Positions 1 through 6,166 of a DNA stretch of 9,216 bases are shown here, in pieces. The notes beneath the pieces were generated by a model that ran no database searches, had not been told where the DNA came from, and saw only the letters and a program-made list of their open reading frames with translations. Numbering within the stretch: the stretch's first letter is position 1; each line of letters begins with the position of its first letter. This stretch comes from a bacterium (lineage in GTDB: Bacteria > Sumerlaeota > Sumerlaeia > MVZB01): contig JAMCWS010000189.1 of assembly GCA_023480605.1 (NCBI GenBank), positions 1 to 9,216 of the forward strand, written 5' to 3'. Both the position numbers and the translations under genes were made by a program.

Positions 1-99
1 TTTCCGTCCATATTTACCGCTGTCGCGCTCTTTCCATAGTTCCATCTGCGCCAGGCACTGGTTGGTGAAGCTGGCGCTCATAACGAAGCTGGGGTGGCC
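1..99 (-). repeat. Duplicate fragment of ahcY (copy 2 of a direct repeat)
   Basis: These 99 bases are identical, base for base, to 942-1040 inside ahcY (offset 941), and identity stops abruptly at position 100. In the ahcY frame they encode the segment matching AhcY residues about 394-426. Identity at synonymous positions means the copy is very recent or is an assembly artefact. The repeat may extend left of the window. It directly abuts and truncates the GH32 reading frame. Confidence 0.95.
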
Positions 100-568
100 A
101 GTAGGCCCGGGCCTCGGGATTCCAGAAGACGTGCGCGTCGCGCCAGTGGGGCGATTCGTAGAGGGTGAGGTCAAGCACGACCACCGGATTGGCCGGGTCC
201 TTCGCCCAGGTCATCAGGTCGCGGCTGGTGGCGCGGCAGATGACCTGCCCGCGCGGACCCGCGCCGCCGTAAAAGGCATGGAAGATCCCTTCGCGTTCGA
301 TGATCGATCCCGTGAGCAGTCCGCCGTCGATGCTGCCGGGCTTGCCCGGCCGGATGGCGTCGGGCAGTTCCTCCCAATGGACCAGGTCGCTGGAGGCGAT
401 GTGTGACCAGGTGAGTCCGCCGCCGGCGGCCGGCAGTTTCAGGTAGAAGATGTGATAGACGCCATTCCAGTAAAACGGCATGGCATCGCCGAACCAGCCG
501 TCGGCGGGGCGATAGTGAACACGCGCGGTAGGCGCGGACGGGGCGGGCGAGGGGGCGTTGGCGGACAT
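14..568 (-). pseudogene. GH32-type glycosidase, N-terminal part only, fused out of frame to ahcY fragment
   Basis: The frame opens at 568 behind an AGAGG ribosome-binding site about 5 bases upstream; an in-frame ATG at 616 is less well placed. Residues 1-157 look like the first blades of a GH32 beta-propeller (fructan- or sucrose-type hydrolases). An N-terminal W25-F-G-D28 followed by MPFYWNG takes the place of the family's usual WMNDPNG nucleophile motif. A TGS(I) segment lies at 86-89 and R143-D144 followed by VFW corresponds to the RDP motif of the transition-state-stabilising Asp. At residue 157 (base 100) the sequence switches into the ahcY copy in a different frame and stops after 27 unrelated residues. 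A complete GH32 enzyme is usually more than 400 residues, so this copy lacks the acid/base region and should be inactive. No signal peptide is evident. The family call is fairly sure; the substrate is not known. Confidence 0.75.
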
Positions 569-703
569 GGGATCCTCTGGACCGGGCAACTCTAAGAACA
601 TCGTTTCGTCCGCCATACTTGCGCACCGCGCCCCCACGCGCAAGTTTCTTAAGGAGCGGCGCCGCACGAAAGGACGGCGGGTGCACGTGCGTGCCGGCAT
701 GTC

Positions 704-736
704 AAAACCCCCGGAGGCGCCGGTCGCGTCCGGGGG
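704..736 (-). terminator. Rho-independent terminator of ahcY
   Basis: A perfect 8-bp stem pairs 708-715 with 729-736 (CCCCCGGA/TCCGGGGG) around a 13-base loop. On the minus strand it is followed by TTTT (704-707). It lies about 50 bases after the ahcY stop and before the GH32 start, so the two genes are probably separate transcripts. The rest of 569-788 holds nothing else I recognise. Confidence 0.75.
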
Positions 737-788
737 ATAATCTTTTGTGGGGGTCGGCAGCGCAGCGCAGCGGGCGGCCGCGGTCCGG

Positions 789-2219
789 TCAGTAACGATA
801 ATACTCGGGTTTGTAGGGTCCCTCCACCGGCACGCCGATGTAGTCCGCCTGCTTTTGGCTGAGGCGCGTGAGCTTGGCGCCGAGTTGGTCCAGGTGGAGG
901 CGGGCCACCTTCTCGTCGAGAATTTTGGGCAAGACGTAGACTTTCCGTCCATATTTACCGCTGTCGCGCTCTTTCCATAGTTCCATCTGCGCCAGGCACT
1001 GGTTGGTGAAGCTGGCGCTCATAACGAAGCTGGGGTGGCCGGTGGCGCAGCCGAGGTTCACCAGCCGTCCCTTGGCCAACACGGTCAGGCGCTTGCCGCA
1101 GGGCCACTCGATCTGATCGACCTGCGGCTTGATCTCGTGGATCTTGAGCGCGGGGTCGTTATAGAGCGAGCCGACCTGGATCTCCGAATCGAAGTGGCCG
1201 ATGTTGCAGACGATCGCTTCGTGTTTCATCTGGTCCAGGTGGGCGCGCGTGATGACGTCGACGTTGCCGGTGGTGGTGACGAAGATGTCCCCCCACTTGC
1301 ACGCCTCGTCCATGGTGACGACCTGGTAGCCCTCCATCGCGGCCTGCAGGGCGTTGATCGGATCGATCTCGGTGACGAAGATGGTGGCGCCCAGGCCCTT
1401 GAAGGCCTGCACGCAGCCCTTGCCGACGTCGCCGTAGCCCAGCACGACGCACTTCTTGCCGGCGATCATCACGTCGGTGGCGCGCTTGATGCCGTCAACG
1501 AGCGACTCGCGGCAGCCGTAAAGGTTGTCGAATTTGCTCTTGGTGACCGAGTCGTTGACGTTGAAGGCCGGGAAGAGGAGCTTGCCCTCCTTCTCCATCT
1601 GGTAGAGGCGGTGGACGCCGGTGGTGGTCTCTTCGCTGACGCCGACGATCGCCTTGGCCATCGTGCGCCAGTGGGCGGGGTTTTCGTCGAGGGTGGCGTT
1701 GAGGAGCGTGTCAATAATCCGAATTTCTTCATTATCGGCGCAGACGGCGGGCTTTCGGCCGGTTTGCTCGAATTCGAGCTCGCGCGCCGCGCCGCGGTGG
1801 ATGAGGAGCGTCGCGTCGCCGCCGTCGTCGACGATCAGGGTCGGGCCGCCCTCGTGCGCCAGGGCCAGCTTGGTGTATTGCCAGTATTCCTCGAGCGTTT
1901 CGCCCTTGAAGGCGAAGACGGGCACGCCGGCCTGGGCGATGGCGGCCGCGGCGTGGTCCTGGGTCGAGTAGATATTGCAGCTCGCCCAGCGCACCGAGGC
2001 GCCCAGGTGGACCAGCGTCTCGATCAGGACGGCCGTCTGGATGGTCATGTGCAGCGAGCCGGTGACGCGCGCGCCGGCCAGCGGCCTGGCGGGCCCATAC
2101 TCGCGCCGCACGGCTATCAGGCCGGGCATTTCGTGCTCGGCCATCCGAATCTCTTCCCGTCCCCACTGGGCCAGGCTCATGTCTTTGACCTTATAGTCAT
2201 TCGCGGTCCGGATAGGCAT
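789..2219 (-). CDS. ahcY: Adenosylhomocysteinase (S-adenosylhomocysteine hydrolase)
   Basis: This NAD-dependent cytosolic enzyme reversibly splits S-adenosylhomocysteine into adenosine and homocysteine, removing the product inhibitor of methyltransferases and feeding methionine regeneration. The 476 residues cover the whole family length for the longer bacterial type. Visible marks are the substrate-domain GSLHMT segment (H57), DDGGD (131-135), EETTTG (196-201), NDSVTKSKFDN (222-232, with catalytic-type K227 and D231), the NAD-binding GYGDVGKG loop (261-268), and the C-terminal KPEYYRY tail that reaches the neighbouring active site in the tetramer. The start is supported by AGGAG about 6 bases upstream. 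No S-adenosylhomocysteine riboswitch and no convincing promoter is visible upstream; a structured region and an IS110 element lie there instead. The gene is intact, although bases 942-1040 are duplicated at the window's left edge. The identification is secure. Confidence 0.98.
   Translation of the reverse strand: MPIRTANDYKVKDMSLAQWGREEIRMAEHEMPGLIAVRREYGPARPLAGARVTGSLHMTIQTAVLIETLVHLGASVRWASCNIYSTQDHAAAAIAQAGVPVFAFKGETLEEYWQYTKLALAHEGGPTLIVDDGGDATLLIHRGAARELEFEQTGRKPAVCADNEEIRIIDTLLNATLDENPAHWRTMAKAIVGVSEETTTGVHRLYQMEKEGKLLFPAFNVNDSVTKSKFDNLYGCRESLVDGIKRATDVMIAGKKCVVLGYGDVGKGCVQAFKGLGATIFVTEIDPINALQAAMEGYQVVTMDEACKWGDIFVTTTGNVDVITRAHLDQMKHEAIVCNIGHFDSEIQVGSLYNDPALKIHEIKPQVDQIEWPCGKRLTVLAKGRLVNLGCATGHPSFVMSASFTNQCLAQMELWKERDSGKYGRKVYVLPKILDEKVARLHLDQLGAKLTRLSQKQADYIGVPVEGPYKPEYYRY
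942..1040 (-). repeat. Direct repeat copy 1, inside ahcY
   Basis: This is the partner of the repeat at 1-99, in the same orientation and lying within intact ahcY. The distance between copies, 941 bp, would be the unit length of a tandem duplication covering the end of ahcY, the intergenic terminator and the start of the GH32 gene. Confidence 0.95.
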
Positions 2220-2262
2220 TTCATACTCCTGCTATGAGGCCGTGCGTCAATCGGTTTTTTTT

Positions 2263-2440
2263 GTCTCGATCATCAACCGCCACTGGATCAGCCTGCTATA
2301 CGTGCTCGAAGCACCAGATTCGTATACGACGCAGCAATCAATATTGGGTTGCGCAATCTTTCAACGTGGGTCCGAGCCCACCAGGAGTATTCGCGTCAAC
2401 CCAAACTGCGCGATCTTATTGCGGCTTGATCATCGAGGAC
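2263..2440 (-). ncRNA. Candidate structured RNA (IS110 bridge/seek RNA, or ahcY leader)
   Basis: Read on the minus strand, this 307-bp gene-free gap (2236-2542) contains nested inverted repeats that fold as a three-way junction. P1 pairs 2421-2440 with 2263-2280 (about 17 bp, one G-G mismatch and two single-base bulges). P2 pairs 2389-2404 with 2344-2357 (14 bp, two bulges), then opens an internal loop (2382-2388 opposite 2358-2365) below an apical hairpin at 2366-2381. P3 pairs 2322-2334 with 2293-2301 (9 bp plus a bulge) below an apical hairpin at 2302-2314. About 180 nt, two internal-loop arms and a place just downstream of an IS110-family transposase match the IS1111-type arrangement of bridge/seek RNAs. 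An untranslated leader of ahcY is the alternative. No uridine run follows it. The pairing is read directly from the sequence; the role is inferred. Confidence 0.5.
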
Positions 2441-2542
2441 CGTTATTCCCGATCAACGTGTGAACTCATGGTTCGTGAATTTGTGCGCTGGCACGGATGG
2501 CGCCAGGGCTGTTAAACTTCTCTTTGCCGGGGAGCCGGCCTG

Positions 2543-3739
2543 CTACCCCGGTCTCTGTACGGACAAGGGGCGCTGTCGCTGAGTCGATGGCGCCCTTTTC
2601 GTCTTGGGCTTGTTCGGCAGAGCAGGCTGGCTCTTTTTTCGTCTCGCCGCGCTGACCGGTCGCGGTCGATAAGTCTGGCCCGTCACGCTGATGCGCCACA
2701 AGATAATGATCAGCCGGCGGGCCATCGCCGCGATCGCCTTCTTCGGCTCACCCGTGTTGTGAACGAGCCGGCCAAAGCGCTCGCGGGCCCAGGCGTCATT
2801 GGCCACCCAACGCCAGGCCGCTTCGATCAGCATGGCGCGCAGCCGGGCATTGCCCGATTTCATGAGCGGTCCTTCGCGCACCGTTTTGCCCGTGCGCGAG
2901 ACCAGCGGCGCCAGCCCGGCCATCGCCGCCACCTGCCGGCTCCGGGTGAAACGCTGCGGGGCGATCAGTTCGGTGCGCACGGCCATGGCCGTCACCGGCC
3001 CCACGCCCGGCACGGTTTGCATCGCGCGGGCCGTCCGCCGGTGACGGCGCTGATCGGCCAGCGTCTTGAGCGCCTCGTCGGCCTTTTTGAACTGCGCATC
3101 ATAATGGGCCAGATCATCGAGGAACATATCCAGCGTCAGGCGCAACTGGGCAGCGAGCTGGATCTGGCGCAACGCCGCAACAGCCCGGTGTGACCAACAC
3201 GACAGACCTGCGGGCTGAGTCAAACCTTGCTGGAGCAGAAAACTCTTGATCTGCTGTTTGACCCGCCGTCGCTTGGCCACGATCTGCTGGCGCAGGCGGA
3301 AGAGCTGGCGATCGGCCTCTTCTTCCTCGCTCGGGATGCGCACCGGGTGAAGCAGCCCCTTGGCCGACCACATCGCCAGGCGGCGGCTGTCCAGCCGGTC
3401 GCTTTTGGCTTCCTGGCCCGTGCTTTTGGGCGTGCGCGAAGGGGCGATGACTTGGGTCTCAAAATCGGCTTGGCGCAGGGCCCGCGCCAAACCGTAACCG
3501 GTCGGTCCGGCTTCGTAAACCACGCGACGGATATGGCCGTTGCAAGGCGTGAGGCGCCTCATCAGCGCGGCGGGATCGGCCGGCTGCGTCCAGTGCGCGG
3601 CGTAGTCCTGGCGGGCCTCGCTCCACATCGTGACGCGGTAACTGCTTTTGTGCACGTCCACTCCCACATCGACTCGTTCATCGCGCAGGAAACTGATCGT
3701 CTTGCCCGCGCTATTGGTTTTTGCTACCGTGTTCTTCAT
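2543..3739 (-). CDS. IS110-family DEDD transposase/recombinase
   Basis: This 398-residue recombinase moves its insertion sequence through an RNA-guided, strand-exchange-type mechanism known for the family. The N-terminal RuvC-like DEDD domain shows D28 (GVDVHK), E76 (VYEAGPTGYG), and D114 and D117 (KSDRLDSRR). A basic helical linker covers roughly 140-235. The C-terminal Tnp domain has a helix-hairpin-helix-like VPGVGPVT (243-250), then GLAP and GNARLR (296-301). The catalytic serine is probably S281, but this stretch deviates from the common pattern and I am not certain. Residues from about 358 to 398 form an unusual Lys/Arg/Pro-rich tail beyond the end of the recognisable domain. The start at 3739 has an AAAGGAG site about 10 bases upstream, partly buried in a hairpin. 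The reading frame is intact, so the element may be active. Confidence 0.93.
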   Translation of the reverse strand: MKNTVAKTNSAGKTISFLRDERVDVGVDVHKSSYRVTMWSEARQDYAAHWTQPADPAALMRRLTPCNGHIRRVVYEAGPTGYGLARALRQADFETQVIAPSRTPKSTGQEAKSDRLDSRRLAMWSAKGLLHPVRIPSEEEEADRQLFRLRQQIVAKRRRVKQQIKSFLLQQGLTQPAGLSCWSHRAVAALRQIQLAAQLRLTLDMFLDDLAHYDAQFKKADEALKTLADQRRHRRTARAMQTVPGVGPVTAMAVRTELIAPQRFTRSRQVAAMAGLAPLVSRTGKTVREGPLMKSGNARLRAMLIEAAWRWVANDAWARERFGRLVHNTGEPKKAIAAMARRLIIILWRISVTGQTYRPRPVSAARRKKSQPALPNKPKTKRAPSTQRQRPLSVQRPG

Positions 3740-3808
3740 GGCCGTGGTGCTCCTTTCAAGCGGCGTTTGTGACTATGATCACGTATTCACGCCTTGAGCT
3801 CCACGGCC
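3740..3808 (-). promoter_or_regulatory. Hairpin covering the transposase ribosome-binding site
   Basis: In the minus-strand transcript 3801-3808 pairs with 3740-3747 (GGCCGUGG/CCACGGCC) and, after an A-A mismatch, 3796-3799 pairs with 3749-3752. The latter includes most of the GGAG of the ribosome-binding site (3750-3756). A further partial stem joins 3790-3795 to 3758-3765. The arm ends immediately before the ATG. This would damp translation from read-through transcripts, a known strategy of insertion sequences. The pairing is seen in the sequence; the regulatory effect is inferred. Confidence 0.5.
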
Positions 3809-3942
3809 TTCATGGTATCTTTATTATATCGTTTCAAACTATTTTTAACGCTTTTTCTAATTTGGATCATTCCTTTTTTTACCATCTTCCGGAATTATCG
3901 TTGGCGGAGTTCGAGGCCCTGACAGCAGAAATAGTGGCTCAC

Positions 3943-4428
3943 TCATGTGCCTGGGCCTCGTTTCTCGATGAACACTATGTTCGGCACCCTTCTCAGGATT
4001 TCTTCGTTCTCGGCACTGACTTTGTCGTAAGATTGATATTGTACTTCCAATATCCGCTTCACAACTAGTTTCGTATCATTCAGGTATTTCTCATTGGCCA
4101 TAGCCAGTGCCTTCATGAGCAGCAGCTTTTCAAGCGAGATCACTAGGACGTGGTCGAGTTCGATAGCTCCCTGACGAAGCGTTTTGTAGTCAAGCAGACA
4201 GATAGTCTTCCAGATCTCGTAGTCACCCGGGCAGACCCCCAAATCGCCCCACAAGTTTTTTACGCGCTCGGGATATAGCTGAGTGAGAGCCGCAATATCT
4301 TCCGCAGGAGCTACGAGATCGACATCCCGACCTGATTTGCGCAAGCCGTGGTACTCCATAGCCATGCCACCGACAACCAGAGGCTTTTGAGTAAACGTGT
4401 AATTAAGGTCGGGCAATTCCATGATCAT
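3943..4428 (-). CDS. Small nucleotidyltransferase-fold protein, function unknown
   Basis: This 161-residue protein carries the start of a minimal nucleotidyltransferase fold: VVGGMAMEYHG (18-28, with G20-G21) followed by D35-V-D37, the GG...DxD pattern that holds the metal ions in DNA polymerase beta-like transferases, including the MNT/AbiEii-type toxins. The rest is mainly helical with no further motif I recognise. The start at 4428 has AGAGG about 7 bases upstream; an ATG at 4422 is an alternative. The gene is AT-rich compared with its neighbours, which suggests acquisition by transfer. It has no adjacent antitoxin-like (HEPN or AbiEi) gene, so toxin function is not supported by context. 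Its 3' end lies close to the IS110 element, and it could be slightly shortened there. Confidence 0.7.
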   Translation of the reverse strand: MIMELPDLNYTFTQKPLVVGGMAMEYHGLRKSGRDVDLVAPAEDIAALTQLYPERVKNLWGDLGVCPGDYEIWKTICLLDYKTLRQGAIELDHVLVISLEKLLLMKALAMANEKYLNDTKLVVKRILEVQYQSYDKVSAENEEILRRVPNIVFIEKRGPGT

Positions 4429-4657
4429 TGAAATCCTCTGAACAATGATTGTGCGGCTAAATCAAACCGGGAAATAAATGTGTGAGCATTACTGTCATGA
4501 ACACCACCGCATCGGTGTCTTGCTAATAAAACCTTCTTTGAAGCCACATTCGTATGCATTTATTCCAATCCATTTACTGCGCCGCGATGTTTTCCATTCA
4601 CTCCGACTCAATTCTGCCTTCTTATTCCTGCTATTTCTCAGTTACCACAGTACTATC
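4429..4657. other. AT-rich gene-free spacer
   Basis: About 230 bases lie between the nucleotidyltransferase-like gene and the repeat array of the GxxExxY cassette. I see no convincing gene, terminator or operator. A 76-codon open frame on the plus strand starting at 4478 lacks a protein-like composition and a ribosome-binding site. The promoter of the nucleotidyltransferase-like gene presumably lies here but cannot be picked out. Confidence 0.5.
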
Positions 4658-4704
4658 GTTACGCAAAGAGCCGCAAAGAAGCCGCAAAGGACCGCAAAGA
4701 ATTT
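4658..4704 (+). repeat. Array of CGCAAAGA repeats, left arm
   Basis: Four copies of a CGCAAAG core begin at 4662, 4672, 4683 and 4693, a period of 10-11 bases, preceded by GTTA. The array ends within a few bases of the stop codon of the GxxExxY gene. It is nearly the reverse complement of 5139-5184 on the other side of that gene. Confidence 0.85.
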
Positions 4705-5112
4705 CTAATCATTGAAGTCCCTTACGTAACGATGGATGCCATCCTTCATTAATAACGTATTGAAATTGAGTAAAAGGCATAGATGTTTGCCGCTGAAGCG
4801 TAGGTATGTCAGGCATTGGGCTTCGTTTACATCGGTTACCGCATCAATGGATTTAATTTCCAGGATGACGGAATCACCGACAACGAAATCCATTCGATAG
4901 CCGCAATCAAGCTTCAGATCCTTGTAAACAACAGGCAAAGGCGCCTGTTCACGGAAGATAATATCACGCAGTTGCAGTTCACGTGCCAGGCATGCCTGAT
5001 AGGCAGATTCCAATAATCCTGGGCCAAGCTCCTTATGAACTTCAATGGCGGCGCCGATAATTTTATGCGATAGCGCATTGGCGAACTCGTCATGTCGATA
5101 GCTATCCATCAT
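4705..5112 (-). CDS. GxxExxY protein (PD-(D/E)XK-like fold)
   Basis: This 135-residue protein is a full-length member of the GxxExxY family, named for the motif seen here as G32-L-L-E35-S-A-Y38 after an amphipathic helix (IIGAAIEVHKELGPG). A nuclease-like core follows: D75 (YRMDF) and E85-I-K87, the spacing of a PD-(D/E)XK active site. It ends with the family-typical basic segment (HRYVRDF). The biological role of the family is not established; a DNA-processing activity is only suggested by the fold. The start at 5112 (two ATGs in a row, 5112 and 5109) follows GGGAAGG and overlaps the upstream regulator gene by 11 bases. The low G+C content and flanking repeat arrays set it apart from its neighbours. 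Confidence 0.88.
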   Translation of the reverse strand: MMDSYRHDEFANALSHKIIGAAIEVHKELGPGLLESAYQACLARELQLRDIIFREQAPLPVVYKDLKLDCGYRMDFVVGDSVILEIKSIDAVTDVNEAQCLTYLRFSGKHLCLLLNFNTLLMKDGIHRYVRDFND

Positions 5113-6163
5113 CTACCTTCCCATGTAAGCTTCTGCTGAATTTCTTTGCGGTTCTTTGCGGCATCATTGCGATCTTTGCGTAACTATGTTGATCATTATT
5201 CACCATGAGATCTCCGATACATCCATAGATCCCCGGCAGCGGCGCCAATTCATGTTCCGGGCGGTCCTGATTCGGATACTCCCAAGATTCGACGATAACG
5301 AAACCGGCCTGTTGTAACAACGTTTTCAACACCGCCGCTTCGATCCCGCCGCGGCGGTCGGCCATGGCCAGGCGGAAGCGTTCGTTGTCGTAAGGGTGGA
5401 TCTCGACGATCAGCAGCCGGCCGCCGGACTTGAGAATGCGGTGAACATCGCGCAGGGCCGCGCCGATGTCGGCCAGGTGGTGAAGCATCAGGATCGCCAC
5501 GGCCAGGTCGGTTTCGCCCGCCGCCAGCGGCAACTGCTCCAGCATCCCCTGGCGCAGTTCGACGTTCCGCAGGCCTTCGCCCCTCAGCCGCTGGCGCGCC
5601 AGGTCCAGCATCGGCCCGCTCATGTCGACTCCGATCACCCGCCTGAAGTGACGCGCCAAAGGTGGCAGCAGGTAACCCGTGCCCGTGCCCAGGTCGGCCA
5701 CGGTCCACTCGCGCGGAAGGAGATGAAGGAAGGCCTCGAGGTGGAAAGCCGGGCCGAAGCAGTCCTCGCGCAGGGCGTCCCAGCGCAGACCGATCTTGTC
5801 GAAAAAGGCGCCGGCATCCTTTTCGCGCAGCGCCAGCACGCGATCCAACCGGGCGCGGTCGGCCGGCGCGAGACCTTCCTCGGCCACCAACCGCCCGACG
5901 GCCTCGCGCACCGTCGCTCCGCCGTTGCCCGCGGCGGAATCCAATACCGCCCGGTAATAGGTGGCCGCGCCAACGGGCCGGTCGGCCACCAGCGCGCCCT
6001 CCTTGAGCGTCTTGAGATGGCGGCTGACGGTCGATTGCGGCAGTTCGAGCACGCGTACCAGTTCGCCCACGGTCAGTTCGGCGGTCGCCAGCAATTGCAG
6101 CAGGCGAAGGCGCGCCGGGTCGCCCAGTGTCTTGAAGATATTGCTCAGGATCATGACTTCCAT
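5102..6163 (-). CDS. ArsR-family regulator fused to SAM-dependent methyltransferase domain (SahR-like)
   Basis: The 353-residue protein begins with an ArsR-type winged helix (ALGDPAR-like start; recognition-helix region about 30-59, with QSTVSRHLKTL). It lacks the cysteine metal-site motif of metal sensors. A class I methyltransferase fold follows, with motif I ADLGTGTG at 146-153, the acidic D170 (VIGVD) and a later MLHHL segment, so it should bind S-adenosylmethionine or S-adenosylhomocysteine. This architecture resembles SahR, the S-adenosylhomocysteine-responsive repressor of methionine-cycle genes; ahcY lying downstream in the same direction supports that reading. The start is uncertain: 6163 has no clear ribosome-binding site, and 6154 has GGAAG too close. 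A palindromic operator sits just upstream, implying autoregulation. The last 26 or so residues are encoded by the repeat array and cassette, not by a family-typical sequence, and the frame overlaps the GxxExxY start. Confidence 0.85.
   Translation of the reverse strand: MEVMILSNIFKTLGDPARLRLLQLLATAELTVGELVRVLELPQSTVSRHLKTLKEGALVADRPVGAATYYRAVLDSAAGNGGATVREAVGRLVAEEGLAPADRARLDRVLALREKDAGAFFDKIGLRWDALREDCFGPAFHLEAFLHLLPREWTVADLGTGTGYLLPPLARHFRRVIGVDMSGPMLDLARQRLRGEGLRNVELRQGMLEQLPLAAGETDLAVAILMLHHLADIGAALRDVHRILKSGGRLLIVEIHPYDNERFRLAMADRRGGIEAAVLKTLLQQAGFVIVESWEYPNQDRPEHELAPLPGIYGCIGDLMVNNDQHSYAKIAMMPQRTAKKFSRSLHGKVDDG
5139..5184 (-). repeat. Array of CGCAAAGA repeats, right arm (inverted)
   Basis: On the plus strand this reads as TCTTTGCG units spaced almost exactly 10 bases apart (ending at 5150, 5160 and 5180, with a diverged unit around 5170), followed by TAAC. 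Its reverse complement matches the left array at 4658-4704 except for a short divergent patch. It is read through by the end of the ArsR-methyltransferase gene. Confidence 0.85.
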
Positions 6164-6166
6164 AAT

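Larger units (their letters stand above)
2261..3808 (-). mobile_element. IS110-family insertion sequence (termini not resolved)
   Basis: The element contains the DEDD transposase gene, a structured non-coding region on its 3' side and a hairpin on its 5' side. IS110 elements generally lack terminal inverted repeats and obvious target duplications, so the ends cannot be placed by inspection. The limits given are the outer limits of the structured segments; the true left end could lie anywhere up to about 3940 and the right end down to about 2236. It sits between ahcY and an AT-rich accessory stretch. Confidence 0.6.
4658..5184 (-). mobile_element. Putative GxxExxY cassette bounded by inverted repeat arrays
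   Basis: The GxxExxY gene is flanked on both sides by arrays of about 45 bp in inverted orientation. Both begin at their outer end with GTTACGCAAAGA. The right-hand array interrupts the end of the upstream regulator gene. No transposase is inside, so movement, if any, would depend on factors elsewhere. The boundaries come from the arrays; mobility is inferred. Confidence 0.45.

Noticed and set aside
1035..2237. Long plus-strand open frame of 400 codons opposite ahcY
   Set aside because: It mirrors a secure GC-rich gene, its composition is rich in V/D/G/R as expected of an antisense shadow, and it shows no family motif.
2255..2262. Run of eight Ts as a plus-strand terminator
   Set aside because: No GC-rich inverted repeat precedes it on the plus strand and no plus-strand gene ends there.
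2220..2440. S-adenosylhomocysteine riboswitch upstream of ahcY
   Set aside because: The gene context fits, but I could not find the conserved core sequences of that riboswitch as I know them, and the observed three-way fold lies beside a transposase. A covariance-model scan would settle it.
4658..5184. CRISPR-like array
   Set aside because: Units are only about 10 bp with no unique spacers, and there are no cas genes.
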